In this document: one piece after another, positions 40,489 through 53,546 of the stretch
Layout: each line of letters opens with the position of its first letter
Numbering within the stretch: the stretch's first letter is position 1
From: Pantoea sp. At-9b
GTDB taxonomy: Bacteria > Pseudomonadota > Gammaproteobacteria > Enterobacterales > Enterobacteriaceae
Direction of reading: 5' to 3'
Length of the DNA stretch: 64,000 bases
NCBI RefSeq assembly: GCF_000175935.2
Contig: NC_014837.1
Coordinates: 3,348,001-3,412,000 of the forward strand
Program-made: the position numbers and the translations under genes
Notes under the pieces: model-generated
Seen by the model: only the letters and a program-made list of their open reading frames with translations
What the model was told of the DNA's origin: nothing
Database searches by the model: none

Positions 40489-40570
40489 TATTTGCTCACT
40501 TCACTCATTCAAGGCGCAGATTATGGCAGATCTGTCACCGGTAACAACAGCGGCTTTACGTCAAAAATGC

Positions 40571-40594
40571 AAAAGCCCCGCCAGAGCGGGGCTT
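40571..40594 (-). terminator. Terminator of eno
   Basis: AAGCCCCGC (40573-40581) and GCGGGGCTT (40586-40594) form a 9-bp stem; the minus strand continues TTGCATTTTTG. It lies 42 bp after the eno stop. Confidence 0.88.
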
Positions 40595-40635
40595 CGTAAC
40601 AGGCGATACTGCCTTACGGCAGCATCAGCAGGCGA

Positions 40636-41958
<1,323 letters not shown>

Positions 41959-42008
41959 TCAATCCTAAGACAAACAACGCGCGAAACCTCGCGCGCTGCT
42001 CGTGAAAC

Positions 42009-43661
<1,653 letters not shown>

Positions 43662-43900
43662 TTAGGTTTAAAGACGGTGGAATAACCAGGACGGGAAAAC
43701 AGTATACCTGAAGTCGTCACCTGCCACAATTGATCAATCACCACCCTCTCCTCCTACGCAGTGCAGCGGGTAACATAGCGGATAGCCAGGGTGGAAATGT
43801 TGACGCACGTCACAAAGTTGCCGCAAGGCTGAATCGAGTAAGCTCAAGCGGCGATTTTATGCACAGCGCTGGAATAATCAACAAATCAAGGTGGATCGCG

Positions 43901-44692
43901 TTACTCCTTGTTCTCACTGACTTTCACCTGCTGCCAGGCCTCTTCCATCTGCTCCAGCGTGGCGTCAGTCATCGCCATGCCCTGCGCATTAATTAACGCT
44001 TCCACCTGACGAAAACGGCGTTCAAATTTATCGTTGGCCTTCTGGAGTGCCACTTCTGCTTTGCTGCCCAGATGGCGAGAAAGATTTACCGTGGCGAATA
44101 ATAAATCCCCGATTTCTTCCTCAAGTTTGTCGCTATCAACCACCGCCTGCTGCGCTTCGTGCATCACTTCGTCGATCTCTTCATGCACTTTATCCAGCAC
44201 TGGCCCCAGACTATTCCAGTCGAAACCGACGTTGCTGCAACGTTTCTGGATTTTGTGGGCACGCATCAGGGCGGGCAGCGCTTTAGGGATGTCATCCAGC
44301 GCCGAATGCTGCGCTTTTTCAGCGCGCTCCGTGTGTTTGATGGCTTCCCAGTTTCTCAGCACCTCCTGCGCGTTATCGGCTTTGACATCACCGAAGATAT
44401 GCGGATGGCGGCGTTCGAGTTTATCGCTGATGGCGTTACAGATATCGTCAAAATCGAAGCGCTGCTGCTCGCTGGCCATTTGGGCATAAAACACCACCTG
44501 GAACAGCAGATCGCCCAATTCTCCGCGCAGATCATCGAAATCTTCACGCTGGATGGCATCGAGCACTTCATAGGTTTCTTCCAGCGTATAAGGCGCAATG
44601 GAAGCAAAGGTTTGTTGACGATCCCACGGGCAGCCGTGCTCCGGATCGCGCAGGGTTTGCATGATGGTGAGCAGGCGTTGCAGGGCATTCAT
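43901..44692 (-). CDS. mazG: Nucleoside triphosphate pyrophosphohydrolase MazG
   Basis: Hydrolyses NTPs to NMP and pyrophosphate; in E. coli it lowers ppGpp by limiting its precursor and is linked to nutrient stress. 263 residues with two MazG repeats: LEETYEVLDAI plus GELGDLLFQVVFYAQ (metal-binding EExxE and ExxxD type positions) in the first, and HEEIDEVMHEA plus EEEIGDLLFATVNLSRH in the second. It lies downstream of relA, as in E. coli where mazEF comes between; no toxin-antitoxin gene is present here, only the repeat array at 44732-44961. Confidence 0.96.
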   Translation of the reverse strand: MNALQRLLTIMQTLRDPEHGCPWDRQQTFASIAPYTLEETYEVLDAIQREDFDDLRGELGDLLFQVVFYAQMASEQQRFDFDDICNAISDKLERRHPHIFGDVKADNAQEVLRNWEAIKHTERAEKAQHSALDDIPKALPALMRAHKIQKRCSNVGFDWNSLGPVLDKVHEEIDEVMHEAQQAVVDSDKLEEEIGDLLFATVNLSRHLGSKAEVALQKANDKFERRFRQVEALINAQGMAMTDATLEQMEEAWQQVKVSENKE

Positions 44693-44731
44693 GGGCAGAT
44701 CCTTTGGGAATAAGTTGGGTGCGGCTGGTTA

Positions 44732-44961
44732 CCCTCACCCCGGCCCTCTCCCATAAGGGAGAGGGAGATGCGCAATACAGTAAACAGTTCCCTCTCCCAT
44801 AAGAGAGAGGGAGATGCGCATTACAGTAAACAGTTCCCTCTCCCATAAGGGAGAGGGAGATACGCAATACAGTAAACAGTTCCCTCTCCCATAAGGGAGA
44901 GGGAGACGCACAATACAGTTCCCTCTCCCTTATGGGAGAGGGTTAGGGTGAGGGAGAAGGG
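44732..44961. repeat. Array of CCCTCTCC/GGAGAGGG hairpin repeats between mazG and relA
   Basis: Four direct copies start at 44745, 44791, 44837 and 44883 (46-bp period). Each is a palindrome CCCTCTCC + ATAAG-type centre + GGAGAGGG, followed by a linker like AGATGCGCAATACAGTAAAC. A fifth copy at 44922 has the centre in the opposite orientation (CTTATG) and a shortened linker. The outside edges ACCCTCACCCC and TTAGGGTGAGGG are inverted to each other, closing the array. No coding potential. Confidence 0.93.
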
Positions 44962-44967
44962 AAAACA

Positions 44968-47199
44968 TCAGTGTAAACGGCGCGCGTCGATAATATCCGG
45001 CACCTGGTTCAGTCGGGCCAGCACACGGCCCAGCACCTGCTGATTATAAATCTCGATATCCATATCAATGGTGGCCAGTTGCTTACGCGTATCGCTGCGG
45101 CTGGAGACGCCCAGCACGTTCACCTTCTCATTCGCCAGAATGGTGGTGATGTCGCGCAGCAGACCGCTGCGGTCGTTGGCCGTGACGCGCACCACCAACG
45201 AATAACCGCTGGAATAACTCTCGCCCCATACCGCATCCACAATGCGCTCCGGCGCATGAGAGATCAGCTCTGCCAACTGGTCACAATCGGCACGGTGAAT
45301 TGAAATACCGCGTCCCTGAGTAATAAAGCCGACGATATCGTCACCCGGAATTGGCTGGCAGCAACGGGCGATGTGGTGCAGCAGGTTGCCAACCCCTTCC
45401 ACCACCACGCGACCGCTCTCTTTACGCGGCGATGGCGTATAGGACTTCTGGGTCAGTTGGCGTAACGCTTCGCGATCTTCCTCTTCCGCGCTCGGCTTAT
45501 TCAGCTTACCTTGCAGGAAGTTAACCATCTGGTTGAGGCGAATGTCACCGCCACCAATCGCCGCCAGCAGCTCCTCCAGCGAGGTAACGTTATAGCGCGG
45601 CAGCAGTAATTTCTCCGCCTCGCGCAGGCTGATATCCAGCTGGGTCAACTCCGTGTCGAGAATCTGGCGACCGGCAATAATATTCTTGTCGCGATCCTGT
45701 TTACGGAACCAGTTGTGAATTTTGGAACGACCACGGCTGGTGGTGATATAGCCGAGGTTCGGGTTCAGCCAGTCGCGGCTCGGGTTCGGCTGCTTCTGGG
45801 TGATGACCTCTACCTGGTCGCCCATCTGCAACTGATAGGTGAACGGCACAATGCGTCCGCCAATTTTCGCCCCAATGCAGCGATGGCCAATATCACTGTG
45901 AATGTGGTAGGCGAAATCGAGCGGCGTTGAACCGGCTGGCAAGTCCACCACATCCCCTTTCGGGGTAAAGACATAGACACGATCGTCAAACACCTGGCTG
46001 CGCACTTCTTCCAGCATCTCGCCGGAATCCGCCATCTCTTCCTGCCAGGTGATCAACTTACGCAGCCAGGCGATACGTTCTTCATGTCCCGCTGCACCGC
46101 GCGTATTGCTGCTGGTCGGCCCTTCTTTGTATTTCCAGTGTGCCGCGACGCCCAGCTCGGCATCTTCATGCATCTGGCGGGTACGAATCTGGATCTCGAC
46201 TGTTTTGCCCTGTGGCCCCAGTACCACGGTATGGATGGACTGGTAACCGTTGGGTTTCGGGTTAGCAACGTAGTCGTCAAACTCGCTGGGCAGGTGACGA
46301 TACAGGGTATGCACCGTTCCCAGCGCGCCATAACAATCCTGCAAACGTTCCGCGACGATACGCACCGCACGCACGTCGAACAACTCGTCAAACGCCAGCG
46401 ATTTTTTCTGCATCTTGCGCCAGATGCTGTAGATATGTTTCGGACGGCCATACACCTCGGCACGCACGCCCTCTTTCTGCATCTCTTTACGCAGGTTATC
46501 GACGAAGTTTTCGATGTACTGTTCACGATCGATACGCCGCTCATGCAGCAGTTTGGCGATACGTTTGTATTCATCGGGGTGGAGATAGCGGAAACAGTAA
46601 TCTTCCAGCTCCCATTTGAGCTGGCCGATACCGAGGCGGTTAGCCAGCGGTGCATAGATATTGGTGCTTTCTTTCGCGGCGAGGACGCGCTCATCTTCCG
46701 GCGCATCTTTCATTTCACGCAGGTGAGCGATACGCTCCGCCAGCTTGATTACCACGCAGCGGAAATCTTCCACCATCGCCAGCAGCATGCGGCGCACGTT
46801 ATCGACCTGCTCGGAGGCCATCGAGTCGTTATGGATCGCCTTCAGCTGACGAATGGCATCCATATCACGCACGCCGTGCACCAGCGAGACAATGCCTTTG
46901 CCGACGGTTTGCTCCAGCTCCTCTTCGCTGACCACATCCGCATTCGCCAACGGGAAAATCAGCGCGGCACGCAGACTGTCGATATCCATACTCAGCATCG
47001 AGAGGATTTCCACCATCTCGATACCGCGCCACAGCAGCAGAGCCTGATCAGGATGGTCGTGCGTTTCGGCTTCACAGTAGCGCCAGGTGTCAGCCAGACG
47101 CTGACAGGATTGCGGGTTGGCAATGCCTAAACTGGCAATCCACTGGTCGAGGGCAAACTCCCCCGCCGTATTTAAATGCGCACTTCTAACCGCAACCAT
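44968..47199 (-). CDS. relA: GTP pyrophosphokinase RelA ((p)ppGpp synthetase I)
   Basis: Ribosome-associated enzyme of the stringent response that makes (p)ppGpp when uncharged tRNA enters the A site. 743 residues (744 in E. coli). The N-terminal hydrolase-like domain is degenerate, lacking the His-Asp metal site as is usual for RelA; the synthetase domain has YGRPKHIYSIWRKMQKK and DVRAVRIV; then TGS (FTPKGDVVDLPAGSTPLDFAYHIHSD region), helical, zinc-finger (HHIARCCQPIPGD) and ACT domains. The ATG at 47199 (MVAVRSAH) has AGGAG upstream; a GTG five codons earlier is possible. 32 bp after rlmD. Confidence 0.98.
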   Translation of the reverse strand: MVAVRSAHLNTAGEFALDQWIASLGIANPQSCQRLADTWRYCEAETHDHPDQALLLWRGIEMVEILSMLSMDIDSLRAALIFPLANADVVSEEELEQTVGKGIVSLVHGVRDMDAIRQLKAIHNDSMASEQVDNVRRMLLAMVEDFRCVVIKLAERIAHLREMKDAPEDERVLAAKESTNIYAPLANRLGIGQLKWELEDYCFRYLHPDEYKRIAKLLHERRIDREQYIENFVDNLRKEMQKEGVRAEVYGRPKHIYSIWRKMQKKSLAFDELFDVRAVRIVAERLQDCYGALGTVHTLYRHLPSEFDDYVANPKPNGYQSIHTVVLGPQGKTVEIQIRTRQMHEDAELGVAAHWKYKEGPTSSNTRGAAGHEERIAWLRKLITWQEEMADSGEMLEEVRSQVFDDRVYVFTPKGDVVDLPAGSTPLDFAYHIHSDIGHRCIGAKIGGRIVPFTYQLQMGDQVEVITQKQPNPSRDWLNPNLGYITTSRGRSKIHNWFRKQDRDKNIIAGRQILDTELTQLDISLREAEKLLLPRYNVTSLEELLAAIGGGDIRLNQMVNFLQGKLNKPSAEEEDREALRQLTQKSYTPSPRKESGRVVVEGVGNLLHHIARCCQPIPGDDIVGFITQGRGISIHRADCDQLAELISHAPERIVDAVWGESYSSGYSLVVRVTANDRSGLLRDITTILANEKVNVLGVSSRSDTRKQLATIDMDIEIYNQQVLGRVLARLNQVPDIIDARRLH

Positions 47200-47231
47200 A
47201 TCCTCTCCTGCCACAGCGACTTAGATGTCGC

Positions 47232-48548
47232 TTATGTTTTGCTGAACAGCACCATGGATTCGAGATGGCTGGTATGAGGGAACATATCCAGCATCGCGAC
47301 CCTTTCCAAATGGTAGCCCGCTGACAGTAATGTCTGACTGTCACGGGCAAGTGTTGTTGGGTTACAAGAAACATAGACCACGCGTTGTGGCGCAAGTTTA
47401 ACTATGTGCGACATCACCCCCGCCGCCCCGGCGCGCGCCGGGTCCAGTAACACCTTATTAAATCCCTGCGCAGCCCATGGCTGGCGCGCTACGTCTTCTT
47501 CCAGGTTATGCTGGAAAAAACGGACATTTTTCAGATTATTCAGGTCTGCATTATACGCTGCCTGCCGTACTAATGCTGCAACGCCCTCCACACCAACGGC
47601 ATTTTCTACGAACTTTCCGATCGGTAACGTGAAGTTGCCCATACCGCAAAACAGATCCAGCACCCGGTCCTCTGGCTGTAAGTCAAGCCAGTCAATGGCT
47701 TTTGCCACCATCTGCTGATTCACCCCATCATTCACCTGAATGAAATCCTGGGGGCTGAAGGTCAGTTGCAGGTCGAATGAGCGATAGAACGGCGTATCGG
47801 ACTGCAAGGCGGTCAGATCGTCGCTGCCGTCAGCCAGATACAGCATCACATCATGTTCATGCGAAAAGCGTTCCAGTTTTGCACGATCGTCAGCGGACAA
47901 TGCATCAAGATGGCGCAAGACCATTAGCGGACCATTATCCGCCAGCACCAGCTCAACATGGCCCAGACGCTTCACCGTATTTAAGTCACTGAGGCAGCGG
48001 TGCAACGGCAACAGCAACGCTTCAAGTTCGGGCGCCAGAATAGGGCATTGCGTTAACTCCACCAGATCGTTACTGGCGGCTTTGCGGAAGCCCATCTGCA
48101 AACGCTGCTGCTTTGGTTGCCACTGCAAGCCCAAACGCGCGCGGCGACGGTAGCCCCAGGCATGGCCGCTGATGATTTCATCGACACGCACCGGCAGAGG
48201 GGCGTCACGGCTGAGCATCCGCGCCAGCGCTTGTGCTTTGCTGTGTTCCTGTAACGCCACCGATACATGCTGCTGCTGGCAACCGCCGCAGACACCATAG
48301 TGCGGGCAACGGGGCGTCACCCGTTCTGCGCTGGGGTTGGTGATGCGCGTGGCTTTCGCGCGCGTGTACTGGCGTTTATCTTCCAACACCGACACTTCCG
48401 CCTGCTCACCGGGTAATGCGCCACTCACAAACATGGCTTTGCCATTATGGCGCGCCACACCTTGTCCAAAGGGATCAAGGTCTTCGATGGTGACGGTAAT
48501 ACGCTGTCTGGTCGTCACCCGCTGTTTTGCGGAGTAAAATTGCGCCAT
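47232..48548 (-). CDS. rlmD: 23S rRNA (uracil1939-C5)-methyltransferase RlmD
   Basis: Iron-sulfur SAM methyltransferase that makes m5U1939 in 23S rRNA. 438 residues: N-terminal TRAM domain (about 10-70, [21 protein letters not shown]), cluster cysteines Cys81, Cys87, Cys90 ([10 protein letters not shown]) and a fourth in QCPILAP, and the Rossmann methyltransferase domain with [14 protein letters not shown] and the catalytic cysteine in [13 protein letters not shown]. It precedes relA on the same strand and is divergent from barA, the E. coli arrangement. Confidence 0.97.
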   Translation of the reverse strand: MAQFYSAKQRVTTRQRITVTIEDLDPFGQGVARHNGKAMFVSGALPGEQAEVSVLEDKRQYTRAKATRITNPSAERVTPRCPHYGVCGGCQQQHVSVALQEHSKAQALARMLSRDAPLPVRVDEIISGHAWGYRRRARLGLQWQPKQQRLQMGFRKAASNDLVELTQCPILAPELEALLLPLHRCLSDLNTVKRLGHVELVLADNGPLMVLRHLDALSADDRAKLERFSHEHDVMLYLADGSDDLTALQSDTPFYRSFDLQLTFSPQDFIQVNDGVNQQMVAKAIDWLDLQPEDRVLDLFCGMGNFTLPIGKFVENAVGVEGVAALVRQAAYNADLNNLKNVRFFQHNLEEDVARQPWAAQGFNKVLLDPARAGAAGVMSHIVKLAPQRVVYVSCNPTTLARDSQTLLSAGYHLERVAMLDMFPHTSHLESMVLFSKT

Positions 48549-48627
48549 AGTGTTGTAAATTCTCTATTCTGATTGGGTTGTGCCGTTTGCACAGGGATAA
48601 ACTTGCCAGGAGTCGCCAGGCCTTACT

Positions 48628-51354
48628 ATGACCAAATACAGCCTGCGGGCGCGAATGATGATTCTGATACTGGCGCCAACACTCATGATTGGCCTGTTGC
48701 TCAGCACTTTTTTCGTGGTTCACCGCTATAACGAATTGCAACATCAGGTCCAGGATGCGGGTGCGAACATTATCGAGCCGCTGGCGGTTTCCGCCGAATA
48801 TGGCATGACATGGCACAACCGCGACGCGATACGTGAACTGGTCAGTCTGCTGCATCGCCGACATTCCGATATTGTCCGTGCGATTACCGTTTTCGACAAC
48901 AATAATCACATCTACGTCACCTCAAATAATAACCAGAACCTCAGTCTGGTGCAGAAAGAAGACATCTCCACGCTGGAAGAGGGTGTCTCGGTTGAACGTC
49001 GTGGCAACCTGATGGTGCTGCGCACCCCGATTGTGTCGGAACGCTATTCGGTCGATGAACTGCCGCAGGAAGATGCGAAACCTAACGGCAACCCGCTGGG
49101 ATATGTCGCGATTGAGCTGGATCTGCAATCAGTACGTCTTGAACAGTACAAAGAGGTGTTTGTTGCCACTCTGCTGCTGCTGTTTTGTTTGTGTATCGCT
49201 ATGCTGTTCGCCTATCGCCTGATGCGCGACGTTACCGGTCCGATCCGCAATATGGTCACCACCGTCGACCGCATTCGCCGTGGTCAGCTCGACAGCCGCG
49301 TTGAGGGCTACATGCTGGGCGAACTCAGCATTCTGAAGAACGGTATCAACGCGATGGCGATGTCGCTGACCGCCTACCATGAAGAGATGCAACAGAATAT
49401 CGACCAGGCGACTTACGACCTGCGCGAAACGCTGGAGCAGTTGGAGATCCAGAACGTCGAGCTGGATCTGGCGAAAAAACGCGCCCAGGAAGCCGCGCGC
49501 ATCAAATCCGAGTTTCTGGCCAATATGTCACATGAGCTGCGCACGCCGTTAAACGGCGTAATTGGCTTCACCCGGCAAATGCTGAAAACCGGGCTCAGCA
49601 CCAACCAACGCGATTATATGAGCACCATTGAGCGCTCCGCCGCCAACCTGTTAAGCATCATCAATGACGTACTCGATTTCTCCAAACTGGAAGCCGGCAA
49701 ACTGGTACTGGAGTCGATCCCCTTCCCGCTGCGTGCCACGCTGGATGAAACCCTGGTGTTGCTGGCCCCCTCTGCGCACGAAAAAGGGCTGGAGATGACC
49801 GTCTGCCTGGAAAAACAGGTGCCGGATAACGTGATTGGCGACCCCCTGCGTCTGCAACAGATTTTGATTAACCTGATTGGCAATGCCATCAAATTCACCG
49901 AGCAAGGGCATATCGACCTGCGCGTCGAACTGCGTAACACCAACGCCACTCGCGTCGCCCTGGAGATTCAGGTGCACGACACCGGCATTGGTATCTCCGA
50001 TCAGCAGCAGACGCAGTTGTTCCAGGCATTTCGTCAGGCTGATGCCAGCATTTCGCGCCGCCACGGTGGCACCGGACTGGGTCTGGTGATCACCCAAAAG
50101 CTGGTCCATGAGATGGGCGGTGAAATCGCCTTTCACAGCCGTCAGGGCGAAGGATCGACCTTTTGGGTACATATCCAGTTGGATCTCAACCCGAATGCAC
50201 CGCCGCTGCCGCGCGCACTGGAGGATTTACGCTCATCGCAACTGGCCTATGTCGAACCCCACCCGGCGGTGGCAAAGGCCGTGCTGGAGATGCTGAGCGG
50301 CACCCCATTGCAGGTGCATCATGCCGCCACGCTGGAAGAGTTGGGCGATAGCCACTTCCCGCTCCTGCTGATGGGATTGCCAGTGGCGGGCAAAATCATC
50401 CCGGCCTTACCCGATGACATGATCACGCATCTGTTAACGCGCGCCGATTCCGTGTTGCTGGCGCTGCCCAGCGAAATGATGTTGCATGCCGATGAATTGC
50501 GCGCACGTGGCATTGCCGGTTGTCTGACCAAACCGGTTTCCCTGACGCGCCTGCTCCCGATGTTGCTCGATTTTCACAGTCGACAACGCGAAGCCCTACC
50601 GCGCGGCACACGCCAGCCCCTGACGGTGATGGCCGTGGATGACAATCCGGCCAACCTGAAGTTGATCGGCGCGCTGCTGGAAGAACAGGTCGAGCACATC
50701 ATTTTGTGTGACAACGCTGAACAAGCCATTCGCCAGGCACGTCTGCGCCCGCTGGATGTGATTCTGATGGACATTCAGATGCCAGAGATCGACGGTATCC
50801 GCGCCAGCGAAATTATTCGCAGCCTGCCGCTGCATGCGGCCACGCCGATTGTGGCGGTCACCGCCCATGCGTTAGATGGCGAGCGCGAGCAGTTGATCAA
50901 TGCCGGTATGAACGATTATCTGGCGAAGCCGATTGATGAGGATAAACTCAGCCAACTGTTGCAGCGGTATACCCCACGCAACGTCGCCCGCAGCCTGACG
51001 GCACCGCCTGTTGCCCCATCACTGGATTGGGCGCTGGCATTACGCCAGGCGGCGCATAAGGAAGATCTCGCCCGCGACCTGTTGCAGATGCTGCTGGACT
51101 TCCTGCCAGAAGTGGCGCAGCACATGGAATGTTGTATGGCAAATCACGATGTGACCGGCCTGCGCGAAATTATTCACAAGCTGCATGGCAGCGCCAGCTA
51201 CAGCGGTGTGCCACGTTTGAAAGAGTTATGTCGCCAACTGGAAAAGAGTTTGCACCAGGAGAGTGATATTGCCGCGCTGGAGCCTGAGTTGCTGGAGCTG
51301 AGTGACGAGATGGAAAATGTGGCGCGCGAAGCCCGGACGTTGTTGCAGCAATAA
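48628..51354 (+). CDS. barA: Hybrid sensor histidine kinase BarA
   Basis: Tripartite membrane kinase of the BarA-UvrY two-component system, which responds to short-chain carboxylates and switches on csrB/csrC transcription. 908 residues: TM1 at about 10-31, a periplasmic sensor region 32-175, TM2 at about 176-197, HAMP, HisKA with His302 ([11 protein letters not shown]), HATPase ([28 protein letters not shown]), a degenerate region, receiver domain with Asp715 (VILMDIQMP) and an HPt domain with His850 (IIHKLHGSA). The partner uvrY is not in the window, but the target csrB is. Confidence 0.98.
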   Translation: MTKYSLRARMMILILAPTLMIGLLLSTFFVVHRYNELQHQVQDAGANIIEPLAVSAEYGMTWHNRDAIRELVSLLHRRHSDIVRAITVFDNNNHIYVTSNNNQNLSLVQKEDISTLEEGVSVERRGNLMVLRTPIVSERYSVDELPQEDAKPNGNPLGYVAIELDLQSVRLEQYKEVFVATLLLLFCLCIAMLFAYRLMRDVTGPIRNMVTTVDRIRRGQLDSRVEGYMLGELSILKNGINAMAMSLTAYHEEMQQNIDQATYDLRETLEQLEIQNVELDLAKKRAQEAARIKSEFLANMSHELRTPLNGVIGFTRQMLKTGLSTNQRDYMSTIERSAANLLSIINDVLDFSKLEAGKLVLESIPFPLRATLDETLVLLAPSAHEKGLEMTVCLEKQVPDNVIGDPLRLQQILINLIGNAIKFTEQGHIDLRVELRNTNATRVALEIQVHDTGIGISDQQQTQLFQAFRQADASISRRHGGTGLGLVITQKLVHEMGGEIAFHSRQGEGSTFWVHIQLDLNPNAPPLPRALEDLRSSQLAYVEPHPAVAKAVLEMLSGTPLQVHHAATLEELGDSHFPLLLMGLPVAGKIIPALPDDMITHLLTRADSVLLALPSEMMLHADELRARGIAGCLTKPVSLTRLLPMLLDFHSRQREALPRGTRQPLTVMAVDDNPANLKLIGALLEEQVEHIILCDNAEQAIRQARLRPLDVILMDIQMPEIDGIRASEIIRSLPLHAATPIVAVTAHALDGEREQLINAGMNDYLAKPIDEDKLSQLLQRYTPRNVARSLTAPPVAPSLDWALALRQAAHKEDLARDLLQMLLDFLPEVAQHMECCMANHDVTGLREIIHKLHGSASYSGVPRLKELCRQLEKSLHQESDIAALEPELLELSDEMENVAREARTLLQQ

Positions 51355-51360
51355 TTCCCC

Positions 51361-51420
51361 CGTATCACGCAATTCCATACGCGATACGGGAAAAACCGGC
51401 GCGATAAATCGCGCCGCTAC
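51361..51420. repeat. Intergenic palindromic repeat, copy C (left arm decayed)
   Basis: The right arm CGCGATAAATCGCGCCGCTA ends at 51419-51420 and matches copy B exactly. The left arm is replaced by CGTATCACGCAATTCCATAC, similar to the inner loop of copy B. It lies between convergent barA and garK, and its last bases include the garK stop codon (51417-51419). Confidence 0.85.
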
Positions 51421-52556
51421 AGGCTGTTGCCAACCTTAATCGTTGCCGCCACGTTACGTGCCGTCAGACGCACATTCTGCGCGGCATTCGCCAACGCTTC
51501 TTCCAGCGAGCAGATGCCAAATAACACGCTGAACACCGCATCCAGCCCGTGCTCATGCACCACGCCCACATCGGCCGTCAGACTGCCCGCAATGCCAATC
51601 ACCGGCTTGTTAAACTGTTTTGCCACCTGCGCCACCCCAATCGGCACTTTGCCGTTGATGGTCTGGCTGTCGATGCGTCCTTCACCGGTAATCACCAGGT
51701 CAGCATCCCGCACCTGTTCCGCAAGGCCCAGCGCTTCGGTAACAATCTCGATACCACGGCGCAATTCTGCCTGGCAAAACGCATGCAGCGCTGCCCCCAT
51801 CCCGCCTGCCGCACCGCCACCCGCGATATGCAACACATCAATATCCAGGTCACGATGAATAATATCGGCATAGTGCGCCAGTGCCTGATCCAACTGCTGC
51901 ACCAGCTCCGGCGTGGCCCCTTTCTGCGGACCAAACACCGCCGAGGCACCTTGCTTACCGGTGAGCGGATTGGTCACATCGCACGCCACTTCGAAACGAC
52001 ACTGGCGAATGCGCGCATCCAGGCCATCAATTTCAATACGAGCCAACTGCGGCAAGGCACCGCCGCCATAGGCGATTTCATTGCCCTGTTGGTCCAGCAA
52101 GCGCGCGCCAAGCGCCTGCATCATGCCCGAGCCACCATCATTGGTCGCGCTGCCGCCAATGCCAATGATGATATGTCCCACCCCACGATCCAGTGCGTTC
52201 TTGATCAGCTCGCCGGTACCAAAGGAGGTGGTAATCAGTGGATCGCGGCGCGATGTTGGCACCAGTTCCAGACCACTGGCCGCCGCCATCTCAATAAACG
52301 CGGTGCGGGCGTCACCCGACAAACCGTAAAACGCATCAACAGGCTCCCCCAACGGTCCAGTGACCGTTAGCCTGACAATGCTTCCTTGCGTTGCCGCCAC
52401 CATCGCTTCTACCGTGCCTTCACCACCGTCGGCAACCGGTATTTTTACGTAGTCAGCTTCAGGAAAGATGTCGCGGAATCCCGCTTCGATCGCTGAAGCC
52501 ACTTCCAGGGCGGATAAACTCTCTTTATATGAATCCGGTGCGATAACGATTTTCAT
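51417..52556 (-). CDS. garK: Glycerate 2-kinase GarK
   Basis: Phosphorylates D-glycerate to 2-phosphoglycerate, the last step of galactarate/glucarate breakdown. 379 residues; [62 protein letters not shown] and [21 protein letters not shown] match E. coli GarK (glycerate kinase type 1). ATG at 52556; a second Met codon two positions earlier is less likely. Its stop lies inside repeat copy C. An 86-bp gap with a strong hairpin separates it from garR. Confidence 0.96.
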   Translation of the reverse strand: MKIVIAPDSYKESLSALEVASAIEAGFRDIFPEADYVKIPVADGGEGTVEAMVAATQGSIVRLTVTGPLGEPVDAFYGLSGDARTAFIEMAAASGLELVPTSRRDPLITTSFGTGELIKNALDRGVGHIIIGIGGSATNDGGSGMMQALGARLLDQQGNEIAYGGGALPQLARIEIDGLDARIRQCRFEVACDVTNPLTGKQGASAVFGPQKGATPELVQQLDQALAHYADIIHRDLDIDVLHIAGGGAAGGMGAALHAFCQAELRRGIEIVTEALGLAEQVRDADLVITGEGRIDSQTINGKVPIGVAQVAKQFNKPVIGIAGSLTADVGVVHEHGLDAVFSVLFGICSLEEALANAAQNVRLTARNVAATIKVGNSL

Positions 52557-52610
52557 AGGCAATCCGAGCGCGGTTGATGACGGAAATCCGTCCTGCTAAG
52601 GCAACCTGGC

Positions 52611-52636
52611 CGTCCGGTATCCTGCGATACCGGACG
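52611..52636. repeat. REP-like hairpin between garR and garK
   Basis: CGTCCGGTATC (52611-52621) and GATACCGGACG (52626-52636) form a perfect 11-bp stem with a 4-nt loop, with a smaller GACGGA/TCCGTC inverted repeat at 52579-52592. No T-run follows, so it is more likely an mRNA-stabilising or partially terminating intercistronic structure than a full terminator. Confidence 0.7.
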
Positions 52637-52642
52637 TGCGAG

Positions 52643-53527
52643 CTACCGGGTAATCTCAACTTTCGCTAATTTTTCATAATAGCAGGCCAGTGCGCTGTGG
52701 TCGGCAGTGCCCAGACCATCAGCCTTCAGCGCCTGCATCATCTCCATTACCGCAGCGGTCAGCGGCAGCTGTGCGCCCACACCGTGTGAGGTATCCAGCG
52801 CGTTAGCCAGATCTTTGATGTGCAGATCGATGCGGAAGCCCGGCTTAAAGTTACGATCCAGCACCATCGGCGCTTTGGCATCCAGCACGGTGCTGCCAGC
52901 CAGACCACCACGAATCGCCTGATAGACCAGTTCCGGATTCACACCCGCTTTGGTCGCCAGCGACAGCGCTTCGGACATTGCGGCAATATTCAGCGCCACA
53001 ATCACCTGATTCGCCAGTTTGGTCACGTTACCCGCACCAATATCACCGGTGTGTACCACCGAACCCGCCATCGCTTTCATGATGTCGTAGCACTGGTCAA
53101 ACACCGCTTTATCACCACCGACCATCACCGACAGCGTCCCTTCAATCGCTTTCGGCTCACCGCCGCTGACCGGCGCATCCAGCATTTTGATGCCTTTCAC
53201 TGCCAGAGCGTCGTGGACTTCACGGCTGGCCAGTGGTGCGATAGAACTCATATCGATCACAATCAGGCCGGCTTTCGCACCATCAATGATACCGTTCTCA
53301 CCCAGACACACCTCTTTCACCTGCGGTGAATTCGGCACCATGGTGATCACCACATCTACCTGCTGCGCGACTTCTTTCGCGCTTTTCGCGACTGAAGCCC
53401 CCAGCTCAACCAGCTCGGCTTCACTGGCCGGGTTGTTGTCACGTACCACCAGCGAATAGCCCGCTTTCAGCAGGTTTTTACTCATCGGTTTGCCCATGAT
53501 GCCCAGGCCGATAAATCCAATTTTCAT
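52643..53527 (-). CDS. garR: Tartronate semialdehyde reductase GarR (2-hydroxy-3-oxopropionate reductase)
   Basis: Reduces tartronate semialdehyde to D-glycerate with NAD(P)H. 294 residues, beta-hydroxyacid dehydrogenase family: Rossmann motif GFIGLGIMGKPMSKNL at the N-terminus, substrate motif DAPVSGGEPKAIEGTLSVMVGG, and the catalytic lysine in GNVTKLANQ near residue 170. GlxR is the alternative paralogue, but the garL neighbour supports GarR. 19 bp downstream of garL. Confidence 0.95.
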   Translation of the reverse strand: MKIGFIGLGIMGKPMSKNLLKAGYSLVVRDNNPASEAELVELGASVAKSAKEVAQQVDVVITMVPNSPQVKEVCLGENGIIDGAKAGLIVIDMSSIAPLASREVHDALAVKGIKMLDAPVSGGEPKAIEGTLSVMVGGDKAVFDQCYDIMKAMAGSVVHTGDIGAGNVTKLANQVIVALNIAAMSEALSLATKAGVNPELVYQAIRGGLAGSTVLDAKAPMVLDRNFKPGFRIDLHIKDLANALDTSHGVGAQLPLTAAVMEMMQALKADGLGTADHSALACYYEKLAKVEITR

Positions 53528-53546
53528 GACGTTGCCCCTTGGTCAA

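Noticed and set aside
44732..44961. CRISPR array
   Set aside because: The period is regular at 46 bp but the linkers are nearly identical to one another, one copy is inverted, and there are no cas genes; it is a tandem hairpin repeat.
46084..47130. 348-codon plus-strand frame
   Set aside because: Antisense to relA with no recognisable family features; a codon-bias shadow.
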